From NCBI RefSeq assembly GCF_014652095.1, contig NZ_BMYD01000001.1, forward strand, positions 907,466-971,465: a stretch of DNA of 64,000 bases. Direction: 5' to 3'. This DNA is from Cognatilysobacter bugurensis (GTDB taxonomy: Bacteria > Pseudomonadota > Gammaproteobacteria > Xanthomonadales > Xanthomonadaceae). Under the pieces are notes generated by a model. That model saw only the letters and a list, made by a program, of their open reading frames with translations, was not told where the DNA came from and made no database searches. Shown here piece by piece: positions 33,273-42,331 of the stretch. Within the stretch, counting starts at the first letter, position 1, and each line of letters opens with the position of its first letter. Position numbers and translations under genes: made by a program.

Positions 33273-33401
33273 ACGTGTCCGGAGTGGCAGCGGCGCCGCC
33301 ATCAGAGGCCGCGCCGAGCGCGGTATTCCGCAAACACTAGGCCATCGCCGCGTAACACGGCCTTTTTAGGCTCCCCGCGCCTGTCACCGCCCGGGGATCC
33401 C

Positions 33402-34403
33402 ATGTCGAAGTCGTTAGTCGTGTTCCGTTGTTCTTCGCTGTCGGTCGCACTCGCCGCCGCGCTCGCCGCCTGCCAAGGCGGTCACGACCCGGGGGAGGCC
33501 GCTGCCGGGGCGACCGCTGTCCAAAGCGATCAGCCGGCCGAACGATTGGCCACGCTCGATCACGATCGCCTGCGTGCGCTCGCCAGCCAGGCTTTGCGGG
33601 ATCGACGCGTGCACACGCCTGGCGGTGACAACGCGGTCGAGTACTACCTGGCGCTCCGTGACAAGGCCCCCGGGGATGCCGCCATCGCGACCGCGCTCGT
33701 GGAATTCCAACCCTACGTGCTCATCGCGGCGGAGCAGGCGCTCGCGCGCAGACAGCCGGAGGAGTCCGATCGTCTGCTGGCGCTGCTGTCGCGCATCGAC
33801 GACCGAGCACCCGCGCTGCCGCGCCTGCGTGCGTCCCTCGCCGGCTTGCGCGCATCGCTCGCGGACGAGCAGACGGCAGCGCGCGACGCCGCGTTGGCGA
33901 TGCACGCCGAGGATCAGCGTCGAGCGCAGGCGAGCGAGACCGCAAGCGTCGCTCGCTTCATCAACGCGCCCACGGCGGCAGCGGAGTTCGATGCGCCGGC
34001 GGCGGCGGCCGCCCCGGCCGTCGTGCGAGAGGTCGCGGCTGCACTCCGCGCCGAGCCCGTCCCGGCCGGCGTGCCGTCGACACCGACCGTCGCCAGCGAA
34101 CCCGAGAGGCCAACACGTGTCTCGCAGACGGCCGCCGCTGAACGCTCGCTTCCCCGCCTGCTCGAGGACGAAGCGCCGCGTTACCCGCTCGCGGCCATGA
34201 ACCGCAAGCTCGAAGGGCATGTCGAAATCGCATTTACGATCCAGCCCGACGGTCGCGTCGCGAACGCACGCGTGGTCTCCGCCGAGCCGGCCGGCGTGTT
34301 CGACCGGGCCGCGCTGGCCGCCGCGTCGCGCTGGCGGTTCGAGTCGACGGGATCGGCGGCGTCGACATCGCGGACGCTGACGTTCCGCCTGCCCAAGGGT
34401 TGA
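33402..34403 (+). CDS. Lipoprotein with C-terminal TonB domain
   Basis: 333 residues. The N-terminus MSKSLVVFRCSSLSVALAAA followed by LAAC is a lipoprotein signal with lipobox LAAC (Cys near 24). A Gln/Ala-rich helical region (about 50-200) follows, then a TonB C-terminal domain at about 250-333: PRYPLAAMNRKLEGHVEIAF, TIQPDGRVANARVVSAEP, FDRAALAAASRWRFEST. TonB proteins normally have an N-terminal inner-membrane helix and Pro-rich linker; a lipid anchor is unusual. No ExbB/ExbD genes are nearby, so energy transduction is not shown. Possible roles: a regulator or stand-alone TonB-fold protein of the envelope. Confidence 0.82.
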   Translation: MSKSLVVFRCSSLSVALAAALAACQGGHDPGEAAAGATAVQSDQPAERLATLDHDRLRALASQALRDRRVHTPGGDNAVEYYLALRDKAPGDAAIATALVEFQPYVLIAAEQALARRQPEESDRLLALLSRIDDRAPALPRLRASLAGLRASLADEQTAARDAALAMHAEDQRRAQASETASVARFINAPTAAAEFDAPAAAAAPAVVREVAAALRAEPVPAGVPSTPTVASEPERPTRVSQTAAAERSLPRLLEDEAPRYPLAAMNRKLEGHVEIAFTIQPDGRVANARVVSAEPAGVFDRAALAAASRWRFESTGSAASTSRTLTFRLPKG

Positions 34404-34434
34404 TGTCCGGACGGCGACGACCGTCGACCGGATA

Positions 34435-34944
34435 TCAGCCTGCGCCCTGCGAACGCGTCCACGCGACAATTTGTGCGGCGCTCATCGCGCCCGCCTGACG
34501 GGTGATCTCACGCCCGCCCTTGAACAGCGCGACGGTGGGAATGCTGCGCACGCCATGGCGCTGGCCCAATGCCGGCTCGGCCTCGGTGTCGACCTTCGCG
34601 AGGCGCAGGCGCGGCTCGAGCTGTCCGGCCGCGGCCTCGAATTGCGGTGCCATCGTTCGGCACGGTCCGCACCACGGGGCCCAGAAGTCGACGAGCAGTG
34701 GCAGGTCGCCCCGGAGCGCCGCGTCGAAGGTGGCGGTCGTCAGCGCATGCGGGCGACCCGCGAACAGCGGCGAGTGACAGCGTCCGCAGTTGGGCGCCTC
34801 GCCGATACGGGCCGGCGGGACCCGATTGAGCGCCTGGCAGTGCAGGCAGGGCACTTCGAGCGGAGCATCGTGCACGGCAGGCAGGCTCACCTTGCGGGAG
34901 GGGGCCAGCGTGACCCGGTGCGCGTCAACGCGCGATGCAGCCAC
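34435..34944 (-). CDS. trxC: Thioredoxin 2 (zinc-ribbon thioredoxin)
   Basis: 169 residues at the longest start. A TrxC-type zinc ribbon with two Cys pairs opens the protein (EVPCLHCQALNRVPP and GEAPNCGRCHSPLF), then a thioredoxin domain with active site VDFWAPWCGPCRTMAPQFE near 84-102 and cis-Pro loop GVRSIPTVALFKGG. TrxC reduces protein disulphides, often under oxidative stress, cytoplasmic. Family members usually start a few residues before the first Cys pair, so a GTG near 34890 may be the true start. Convergent with the TonB-domain gene, separated by 31 bases. Confidence 0.9.
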   Translation of the reverse strand: MAASRVDAHRVTLAPSRKVSLPAVHDAPLEVPCLHCQALNRVPPARIGEAPNCGRCHSPLFAGRPHALTTATFDAALRGDLPLLVDFWAPWCGPCRTMAPQFEAAAGQLEPRLRLAKVDTEAEPALGQRHGVRSIPTVALFKGGREITRQAGAMSAAQIVAWTRSQGAG

Positions 34945-35036
34945 GGTGTGACCGCCGACGGCGATCGCCGCTCAAGAAAGTCCGTGCCCGGCCGTCAAAT
35001 CCTCAAGCGCCCCCTCGGTCGCGCATCCCGATCAAC

Positions 35037-36935
35037 ATGCCGACTTCAGCCGTGCGCCTGCCTCATCTCTCGATTGCGCTGATCCTTCTCTGCACGGGCT
35101 GGCCGCTGGTCGGCGCGAGCGCGCCCACCGCCCCATCGGACCGCGCGTCGTCCTCGGAGCAGCGGGAGGCACCGCCTAAGCTCGAAACGATCGACAAGCT
35201 CCTCGTCGACCGCGACCGCGACACGGTGCCAGATCGCAAAAACGAACTCGTGCGCACGCGCGGCGTCGTGACGGTTCCCAGCGGCGTCATGCGCAATCGC
35301 GCACTGCAGCTCGTGATCCAGGACGAACGCGGCGGAATCGTCCTGTTCAACGAGCGCTCGAATGCCGAGTTCGCGGCTGGCGACGTCGTGGAAGCGACCG
35401 GCAAGGTCGCCCAGTTTCGGGGCGCCGTGCAGCTGCGCGATGCGGAGGTGCGCCGCATCGGCCGCGCGAAGGTGCCCGAGTCCGAAGGTCTGGACATCCG
35501 CGAGGCGAACAGCTGGACCCACATGGGCCACCGCGTGCGCCTGGAGGGCGTAACCGGCGAACTCTCGCTGGATTCATTCGGGCTGCTGGAACTCAAGGGT
35601 GCGAACGGCCAGTCGATTCCGCTGTTCATTCCCGCGCGTGTCGTCGACAACTTCAACTGGAAGCAATACGCACCGGGTACGCGCATCCAAGCGACCGGAG
35701 TGGTGTCGATTTACAAACCTCAGTGGCCATACGACTCCGATTTCCAGGTCGTGGTGACGTCGCCGCAGGACATCGAAGTGCTCTCTCCGCCGCCTCCTGC
35801 GTGGCAGAGCTGGGTGCTGTGGGGCGTGGCCGCAGCGGCCGCACTGCTCGGCCTTGCGCTTCTCGTGCTGCACATGATCCAGAGCCGCAACAAGGCGCGC
35901 GAGCGTGAACTCGCCACGCTGTCCGCGCTCTCGACCGCGTTGTCGACGCCCGACCTGCCCGAGGAACAGCTCGCGCGCAGCGCCTGCGACATCCTCACGG
36001 CCTACGGCATCGTCGATGCGGCGATGGTCCAGGCCTTCGACGACCGCGGCTACCTGCGCCAGCTGGCCACGTCGGCCTCAGACCCCAGCCTGGGCGGCGC
36101 GCTCGACCTCGGCGAGCCAATGACCGCCGCGGAAACGATGGGCGGGGCGCACCAGTTGCAGATCGAAGCCCGCATCGCGAAGCAGGGCCTCACGCTGCTG
36201 GCGGTGCACCCGCTGCTCGCGCCTTCGGGCACGCAGGGGTTCCTCGTCGCTCTTTCTCCGCGCAAGCGTCGGCCAAGCGAGATGCAGGAGCGCACGCTGC
36301 TCGCGTCGGTCAAATTGCTCGCGATGGCGCTCGAAAACAGCAAGGTCCAGCAGCGGGCAAAGCTCGAGCAGGCGGAACTCCAGCAGCTGGTGATCACCGA
36401 CGAGCTGACCAAGCTCTACAACCGGCGCTTCCTCGACGAATACCTGCGCGTGCAGATCCCGGTCGCGCGCCGTCGCGGCGGCGGGCTCGCCTTCCTCGCG
36501 ATCGACATCGATCACTTCAAGCGCATCAATGACACCTGGGGTCATGAAGCCGGCGACCGGGTGCTCGCAGGCGTGGCCGCCCAGATCCGCCAGGCCAGCC
36601 GCAGCAGCGACCTGCCCGTCCGCCTCGGTGGCGAGGAGTTCCTTGCGGTCGTCGCCGAAGCCGAGCCCGCGGGCGCGATGGTGTTCGCCGAGCGGCTGCG
36701 CGCGTCGATCGAGTCGCAGATCTTCGACGCTGCGGTGCCCGGCGAATCGCTGCAGGTGACGGTGTCGATCGGCGTGGCGCTGTTCGGGCTGCACGGCGAC
36801 GACGGCCCGACCTTGCTGCGCGCAAGCGACGAGGCGATGTACGCCTCCAAGCGGACGGGCCGCAACCGCGTCACCCTGGCGACGCAGCCAGCGACCACGG
36901 GCCGGACCGCACCTGGCGGAGTTCCCGCCGCCTGA
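35037..36935 (+). CDS. Membrane diguanylate cyclase with periplasmic OB-like and GAF parts
   Basis: 632 residues, starting MPTSAVRLPHLSIALILLCT, a signal peptide. A periplasmic part (about 50-245) has nucleic-acid/OB-like beta segments: TRGVVTVPSGVMRNRALQLV, GDVVEATGKVAQFRGAVQLR, GTRIQATGVVSIYKPQWPYD. A transmembrane helix follows (about 253-276), a GAF-like region (about 300-430), and a GGDEF domain (about 450-610). The cyclase motif is GGEEF near 531, so active c-di-GMP synthesis is expected, and RSSD five residues before it is a complete inhibitory (I) site for product feedback. KLYNRRFLDEYL and DIDHFKRINDTWGHEAGD are typical. It probably reads an envelope signal. Confidence 0.92.
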   Translation: MPTSAVRLPHLSIALILLCTGWPLVGASAPTAPSDRASSSEQREAPPKLETIDKLLVDRDRDTVPDRKNELVRTRGVVTVPSGVMRNRALQLVIQDERGGIVLFNERSNAEFAAGDVVEATGKVAQFRGAVQLRDAEVRRIGRAKVPESEGLDIREANSWTHMGHRVRLEGVTGELSLDSFGLLELKGANGQSIPLFIPARVVDNFNWKQYAPGTRIQATGVVSIYKPQWPYDSDFQVVVTSPQDIEVLSPPPPAWQSWVLWGVAAAAALLGLALLVLHMIQSRNKARERELATLSALSTALSTPDLPEEQLARSACDILTAYGIVDAAMVQAFDDRGYLRQLATSASDPSLGGALDLGEPMTAAETMGGAHQLQIEARIAKQGLTLLAVHPLLAPSGTQGFLVALSPRKRRPSEMQERTLLASVKLLAMALENSKVQQRAKLEQAELQQLVITDELTKLYNRRFLDEYLRVQIPVARRRGGGLAFLAIDIDHFKRINDTWGHEAGDRVLAGVAAQIRQASRSSDLPVRLGGEEFLAVVAEAEPAGAMVFAERLRASIESQIFDAAVPGESLQVTVSIGVALFGLHGDDGPTLLRASDEAMYASKRTGRNRVTLATQPATTGRTAPGGVPAA

Positions 36936-37065
36936 CGCCGGCGCAGCAGCGCCCGCTCATCGCAATCCGCGCTGGGCCCCGCGTTGAAACACTCCGTACC
37001 GCCGCCCATGCACCGCAGCGGCGGGCGTCGCGCCACACTGCGGTTCTTCCGACAGGAGAGCCGCC

Positions 37066-37956
37066 ATGCTTGAACGCGTGATCGAACCCCGACGCCGTGA
37101 CCTCGGCGGTTTCGAAGTCGGCCGTGTGCTGCCATTTTCGGCGCAGCGCATGGTCGGGCCTTTCATCTTCTTCGACCACATGGGCCCGGCCGATCTTGCA
37201 GCCGGCCTGTCGCGCAATGTCGACGTCCGCCCGCATCCGCACATCGGCTTGTCGACGGTGACGTACCTGCTCGACGGCGAGATCATGCATCGCGACAGCG
37301 TCGGGTCCGAGCAAGCGATCCGCCCCGGCGAGGTCAACTGGATGACGGCCGGGCGCGGCATCACCCATTCCGAGCGTTTTGAGCGCGCGCGGCGGCAGGG
37401 CGACTGCGTCGACGGGCTGCAGGCCTGGGTGGCGCTGCCCGACGGGCTGGAGGAGATCGAGCCTTCGTTTGCACATTTCGACGCCGGGTCGCTGCCGGTC
37501 GTGGAGGACCGCGGGCTGCACGTGCGCGTGCTCGCAGGCGATGTGTACGGCGCGCAGGCACCGGTGCCCGTGCACTCGCCGATGTTCTATGTGCACGCGA
37601 CGCTCGATGCCGGCGCCGCACTTCCGTTGCCTGATTCGTACGCGGAGCGCGCGATCTACCTCGTTTCCGGCGCGCTCGAAATCGACGGCGCGGAGCACGC
37701 GGCCGGCCGCATGTTCGTGATCGAGGGCGGTCGCGCCGCTTCGGTGCGCGCGACGGCGCCGTCGACACTGCTGGTGCTCGGCGGGGAGCCTGTCGGGCGC
37801 CGCTACATCGACTGGAACTTCGTGTCCTCGTCCAAAGAGCGCATCGAGCAGGCGAAGGCCGACTGGCGCGCCGGCCGCATGAAGCTGCCCGACCTAGATG
37901 ACGGTGAATTCATCCCGCTGCCCCCCGAGCCGGCGCCGCCGAACCCGATGTCCTGA
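37066..37956 (+). CDS. Pirin family protein
   Basis: 296 residues, ATG at 37066 preceded by AGGAGAG. A bicupin fold of the pirin/YhaK group: GRVLPFSAQRMVGPFIFFDH, the metal site RPHPHIGLSTVTYLLDGEI with two His, then GITHSERF with a further His and Glu, giving the usual His-His-His-Glu ligand set. The second cupin carries SPMFYVHATLDAGAALPLPD and ERAIYLVSGALEIDG. Some members oxidise quercetin; others are transcription cofactors. The true reaction is not predictable here. Standalone gene. Confidence 0.9.
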   Translation: MLERVIEPRRRDLGGFEVGRVLPFSAQRMVGPFIFFDHMGPADLAAGLSRNVDVRPHPHIGLSTVTYLLDGEIMHRDSVGSEQAIRPGEVNWMTAGRGITHSERFERARRQGDCVDGLQAWVALPDGLEEIEPSFAHFDAGSLPVVEDRGLHVRVLAGDVYGAQAPVPVHSPMFYVHATLDAGAALPLPDSYAERAIYLVSGALEIDGAEHAAGRMFVIEGGRAASVRATAPSTLLVLGGEPVGRRYIDWNFVSSSKERIEQAKADWRAGRMKLPDLDDGEFIPLPPEPAPPNPMS

Positions 37957-38108
37957 AGGCGCCGAACCGGTGCGGCCTCGCGATCGCGCGTGCGCTGTTC
38001 GCCGCGGGGCGCTCCAGACTCCCAACGTAAGAAGGCCACGCCGGGGTGTGCCCGGCGCGGCTCGTTTGCAGCGCGCGACCGCGTGGGTCGCCCGAACTGC
38101 AGCGTCGA

Positions 38109-38360
38109 TTAACGACGCGGGGTGTGGTGCGTGCGGGCGTGGGCTTCGGCGTGCACTTCGTTCGTGTGGCTGGCACGCAGGAGCGGCACGATCTGCCACA
38201 GCGCGGACAGGCCTACGAGTGCATACACGAGCCGCGCGAGCGGTGCGTCCTGGCCGCCGAAGATCGCGGCGACGAGGTCGAACTGGGCGAGGCCGACGAG
38301 GCCCCAGTTGATGCCACCGATGATCAGGAGGGCAAGCGTCACGAGGTTGAGGGCTTTCAT
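38109..38360 (-). CDS. DUF378 family small membrane protein
   Basis: 83 residues with GGAGA nine bases before the ATG at 38360. DUF378 signature: MKALNLVTLALLIIGGINWG and LVGLAQFDLVAAIFGGQ, then a second helix RLVYALVGLSALWQIVPLLR. Two transmembrane helices, followed by a His/Arg-rich tail (HAEAHARTHHTPRR). Members occur widely in bacteria (B. subtilis YuzA); function unknown. Confidence 0.88.
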   Translation of the reverse strand: MKALNLVTLALLIIGGINWGLVGLAQFDLVAAIFGGQDAPLARLVYALVGLSALWQIVPLLRASHTNEVHAEAHARTHHTPRR

Positions 38361-38475
38361 GGTGTCTCCAGCTGCGGCTTCGAGGGTGGACTGCGGTTCC
38401 AGTGTCCAGCCGGGCCGTCAACATGAAGCGAAGGAAACTTGACGACGCCGCAACATTGCGCTAGAGCCACGCCCG

Positions 38476-38742
38476 TCATCGCAGCTGGCTGTCCTTGCTG
38501 CCGCGCCGGTTGTAGCCGGCGCCTGCGCCCTCCGCGGCGTCGGCCTGCGCCTGGCACGACACGCACAGCCTCACGCCCGGCACGGCATGCCGCCGTGCTT
38601 CCGGGATCGGGGCGTCGCACTCCTCGCAGTGCATTCGCCCCGGCCCCTGCGCAAGCCGGCTGCGGGCGCGCCGCACCGCATCGTCCACGGTGGCGTCGAT
38701 CTGGTCCTGCACCGCGCCGTCGCCTGCCCAACCGGTGGCCAT
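38476..38742 (-). CDS. DksA/TraR-type zinc finger protein (YbiI-like)
   Basis: 88 residues. ATG at 38742 has AGGAGG seven bases upstream, which decides between it and the longer frame. The C4 zinc finger CEECDAPIPEARRHAVPGVR continues to LCVSCQ (about 39-63), and the ending GYNRRGSKDSQLR is as in E. coli YbiI. Small DksA-like proteins may bind the RNA polymerase secondary channel, but this one lacks the long coiled coil with the acidic tip, so a DksA-like effect on transcription is unproven. Confidence 0.88.
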   Translation of the reverse strand: MATGWAGDGAVQDQIDATVDDAVRRARSRLAQGPGRMHCEECDAPIPEARRHAVPGVRLCVSCQAQADAAEGAGAGYNRRGSKDSQLR

Positions 38743-38971
38743 GGCCTGTCCTCCTGGTTTGCCTGCCCTGACCATACGGCGGCGCTCGTGAATTGAACGC
38801 TGAATGGGTTATCGAGCCCGGAGCGTCAGTGGAGGCGTGGAGCCACGCAACCGCAACCTGAGCCCCGCTAGACTGCGCAACTGCCCGTAAGGACCTCCAG
38901 ATGCCCTGCCCCTTGGCCTCCCTGTCGCGCCTTGTTTCGACCGGCTGGGCCGCTCCCGGGGTGCGGGCCGG

Positions 38972-41900
38972 ATGAGCGTCATCGCCGCCGACGAAGCGCC
39001 CGCGGCCCGAACCCCGGCCGCGCTGCTCGCGGCTCAGCATGCGGCGCTGGAGATGGTCGTACGCGGCGCGCCGCTTGCGGACGTGCTTGCAGCGCTGTGC
39101 CGGATCGTCGAGGCGCATGCGCAACGCGTGCGAGCGGTGGTCCGGCTTCACGACGACATGTCCGGCGAGCGCGCGATCGGTGCGGAGGGAGCCGAGGAGC
39201 CGCTGACGCTGAGCGGTGCCCGGACGGTCTGTTCGACACCGATCGTCAGCGCGGACGGCCGCGTGCTGGGCACGTTCGACACCGGTTCCGACGCCGCGCG
39301 CGAGCCGGACGACGCCGAGCAGGCACTGGTGTCCACGCTCGTGCGCACAGCAGCACTCGCAATCGAACGTGCTCGCCACGATGAGGCGCTGCAGCGCCGC
39401 GAAGCGCAGCACCGTTTCCTCGATGACCTTGCAGCGGCAACGCAACCGCTCACCGCACCGGACGCCATCATGTCCACGTCGGCGCGGCTGCTTGCCGAGC
39501 ACCTCGGGGCCGACCGCTGCGCGTACGCCGAAATCGAGGACGAGTCGCTGTTCGTGATCACCGGCGATTGGCAGCGCGACGTGCCGAGCATCGTCGGCCG
39601 CTGGCCGGTCGCGGCCTTCGGTGCCGAGTGCACGCGCCAGATGCTCGCGGGCGATGCATACGTGGTGGTCGACGCCGAGCGCGACGGGCGCATCAGCGCC
39701 ATCGACCTGCCGGCGTACCGGGCTACGGAGATCGCAGCCGTCATCTGCGTGCCGCTGCACAAGAACGGCGTCTTCTCGGCCGCCATGGCCGTGCATCAGC
39801 GCGTGCCGCGTCGCTGGACGCGCGATGAGATCGATCTCGTCGAACTCGTCGTCGGGCGCTGCTGGGAAACGCTCGAACGCGCCCGCGTGACGCGCACCCT
39901 GCAGGCCAGCGAAGCCCGCTACCGCGCCATGGTCGAGGCGAACCCCGAGTGCGTGATGCTCGTTGCGCCCGACGGCGCCGTGTTGCAGATGAACGCCGCT
40001 GGCCTGCGCATGGTCGAGGCGACGGACGAGACCCATGTAGTCGGCGCCTGCGTGTTTCCGCTCGTCGCGCCCGAGCACCGCGCAGCGTTCGAGCACCTCA
40101 ACGAACGGGTGTGCCGCGGTGAGCGCGCCGAGCTGGCGTTCGAGATCGTTGGCCTCGGCGGGACCCGACGCTGGATGGAGACCACCGCAGTCCCGCTGCC
40201 GATGCACTCCGGGGGCTTCGCGCAGCTGTCGGTCACGCGGGACGTCACGGCTCGCGTGACCGGCGAACGCGCGCTCGCCGACAGTCGCGCCCGCCTCGAC
40301 TATGCCGTGCGCCTGTCAGGCGTCGGCTTCTGGTACTGCGACCTGCCGTTCGACGAGCTCGAATGGGACGCGCAAGTCAAGGCGCATTTCTTCCTGTCGC
40401 CGGATGCACGCGTCACGATCGACACATTTTACGAACGCATGCATGCGGACGACCGCGAGGCCACCCGCGACGCGATCGCCCGCTCCATCGAGAGCCGCCT
40501 GCCCTACGACGTGTTCTACCGCACGACGGACCCCGGCTCGGACGCAATCAAGTGGGTGCGCGCGCTAGGCGGTACAGCCTACGGCGCCGACGGCAGCCCG
40601 ATCCGCTTCGATGGCGTCACGGTCGACGTGAGCGCGCAGAAGGCGAGCGAAGAACGGCTCGCCCGGATGCTCGATCGCGAACGCGAGCAGGGGCGCCTGC
40701 TCGCGCAGGTCGCGATCGCCGCCCGCACTATCCAGGCTGCGTCATCCGCCGACAGCGTGCTGCGGGTGGTCACCGAAGAAGCGCGCCGCATCCTCGGCGC
40801 CCAGTCGGCGGTGACGCGGCTCACGTCCGAACCTGACGGCGTGGAGACGCTCAGTGCGCTTTCCCGCGCCGGGGCCCACGGCTCGGAACATCCTCAAGGT
40901 GAAACGCCGGAGCTTGCCGCGCTCTGCGCTCGCGTGCGTGACACCAACCGCCCCATGCGTGTGGCTGCGCGGCAGCGCGCCACGCCGCATTCAACCCTCT
41001 GCGTGGGCTCCGACGCGAGCGACGACCTGGGCACGGACGGCTGGCTTGCCGCGCCCTACACCGCGCATGACGGCCGCAATCTCGGCGTGATCACGCTGCG
41101 CGGCAATCAGGAGCGGGACTTCACTGAAGCCGACGAGGCCATCCTGCAGCAGCTCGCGCAGATCGCATCCGTCGCGCTCGAGAACGCGCGCCTGTACGAC
41201 CGGCTGCGCGAGCAGGACCGTCGGAAGGACGAGTTCCTCGCCACGCTCGCACATGAGCTCCGCAACCCGCTCGCGCCGATCCGCACCGGCCTGCAGGTGC
41301 TGCGCATGACGCGCGATACGGAGCAGGCTGCGTCGACCCGCGCGATGATGGAGCGCCAGCTCGCGCACCTCGTGCGTCTGGTCGACGACCTGCTCGACGT
41401 ATCGCGCATCACCGTCGGCAAGGTGACGCTCGATCGGCAGCGCATCGACCTGCGCGAGGCGATCGACAGCGCGGTCGAGGCCACGCGCCCGCTGGTCGAC
41501 AGCCAAGCGCAGACGCTGACGGTTCGCATGCCCGAGGCACCGATCACGCTGGACGCCGACCTGACCCGCCTCTCGCAGGTGGTCGCGAACCTGCTGCACA
41601 ATTCGGCGAAGTACACGCCGGCCGGCGGCAACATCGAACTGGACGTGGCGGCCGCCGCGGACGCCGTGGCGATCACCGTGCGCGACGACGGCGCGGGCAT
41701 TCCGGCGGACATGCTGCGCCGGGTGTTCGACGCGTTCACGCAGGTCGACCGCACGCTCGACCGCGCGCAGGGCGGGCTCGGCATCGGCCTGACGCTCGTG
41801 CGTCGCCTCGTTGAACTGCACGGCGGCCGCGTCGAGGCCCGGAGCGCAGGCCTCGGTCGCGGCAGCGCGTTCACGATCACCCTGCCCCGCCCGTTGGCTG

Positions 41901-42319
41901 ACGGCGTGAGCGTTCCGGCCGTGCCGACGACGCCCCTGCAGCCCGCATCGTCCTGCTTGCGGCTGCTCGTGGTCGACGACAATGTCGACGCCGCAATGAG
42001 CCTGGGCATGCTGCTCGAGCTCGGCGGCCACGAGGTGCGCATCGCGCACTCCGGTCCCGATGCAATCGACGCTGCTGCCTCAGGCGACTGCGACGTCGTG
42101 TTTCTCGACATCGGGCTGCCCGGTTTCGACGGCTACGAGGTCGCGCGACGCCTGCGCGCGAAGGCTGGACCCGCACCGGTGCTCGTCGCGGTGACCGGGT
42201 GGGGCAACGAGGAAGACCGCCGCCTCGCGCAGGACGCGGGCTTCGATCACCACCTCGTCAAGCCGGTGGATCCCGCCGTGCTGCTGCCGCTGCTCGATCG
42301 CGCGCGGCGCCCACGCTGA
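38972..42319 (+). CDS. Multi-sensor hybrid histidine kinase
   Basis: 1115 residues with no transmembrane segment. Domains in order: a first GAF (about 15-135), a second GAF (about 150-310), PAS (about 320-430), PAS with PAC (about 445-560), a third GAF (about 590-745), HisKA (DEFLATLAHELRNPLAPIRT, His near 761), HATPase_c (about 865-975; NLLHNSAKYT, DDGAGIPADM, GGLGIGLTLVRRLVELHGGR), and a receiver (about 995-1112; LLVVDDNVDAAMSL, phosphoacceptor in VVFLDIGLPGFDG, AVTGWG, VKPVDP). It can sense several cytoplasmic signals and must pass phosphate through an HPt or regulator coded elsewhere. Convergent with the glycosyltransferase gene, 12 bases apart. Confidence 0.93.
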   Translation: MSVIAADEAPAARTPAALLAAQHAALEMVVRGAPLADVLAALCRIVEAHAQRVRAVVRLHDDMSGERAIGAEGAEEPLTLSGARTVCSTPIVSADGRVLGTFDTGSDAAREPDDAEQALVSTLVRTAALAIERARHDEALQRREAQHRFLDDLAAATQPLTAPDAIMSTSARLLAEHLGADRCAYAEIEDESLFVITGDWQRDVPSIVGRWPVAAFGAECTRQMLAGDAYVVVDAERDGRISAIDLPAYRATEIAAVICVPLHKNGVFSAAMAVHQRVPRRWTRDEIDLVELVVGRCWETLERARVTRTLQASEARYRAMVEANPECVMLVAPDGAVLQMNAAGLRMVEATDETHVVGACVFPLVAPEHRAAFEHLNERVCRGERAELAFEIVGLGGTRRWMETTAVPLPMHSGGFAQLSVTRDVTARVTGERALADSRARLDYAVRLSGVGFWYCDLPFDELEWDAQVKAHFFLSPDARVTIDTFYERMHADDREATRDAIARSIESRLPYDVFYRTTDPGSDAIKWVRALGGTAYGADGSPIRFDGVTVDVSAQKASEERLARMLDREREQGRLLAQVAIAARTIQAASSADSVLRVVTEEARRILGAQSAVTRLTSEPDGVETLSALSRAGAHGSEHPQGETPELAALCARVRDTNRPMRVAARQRATPHSTLCVGSDASDDLGTDGWLAAPYTAHDGRNLGVITLRGNQERDFTEADEAILQQLAQIASVALENARLYDRLREQDRRKDEFLATLAHELRNPLAPIRTGLQVLRMTRDTEQAASTRAMMERQLAHLVRLVDDLLDVSRITVGKVTLDRQRIDLREAIDSAVEATRPLVDSQAQTLTVRMPEAPITLDADLTRLSQVVANLLHNSAKYTPAGGNIELDVAAAADAVAITVRDDGAGIPADMLRRVFDAFTQVDRTLDRAQGGLGIGLTLVRRLVELHGGRVEARSAGLGRGSAFTITLPRPLADGVSVPAVPTTPLQPASSCLRLLVVDDNVDAAMSLGMLLELGGHEVRIAHSGPDAIDAAASGDCDVVFLDIGLPGFDGYEVARRLRAKAGPAPVLVAVTGWGNEEDRRLAQDAGFDHHLVKPVDPAVLLPLLDRARRPR

Positions 42320-42331
42320 TCCATCTCGGCC

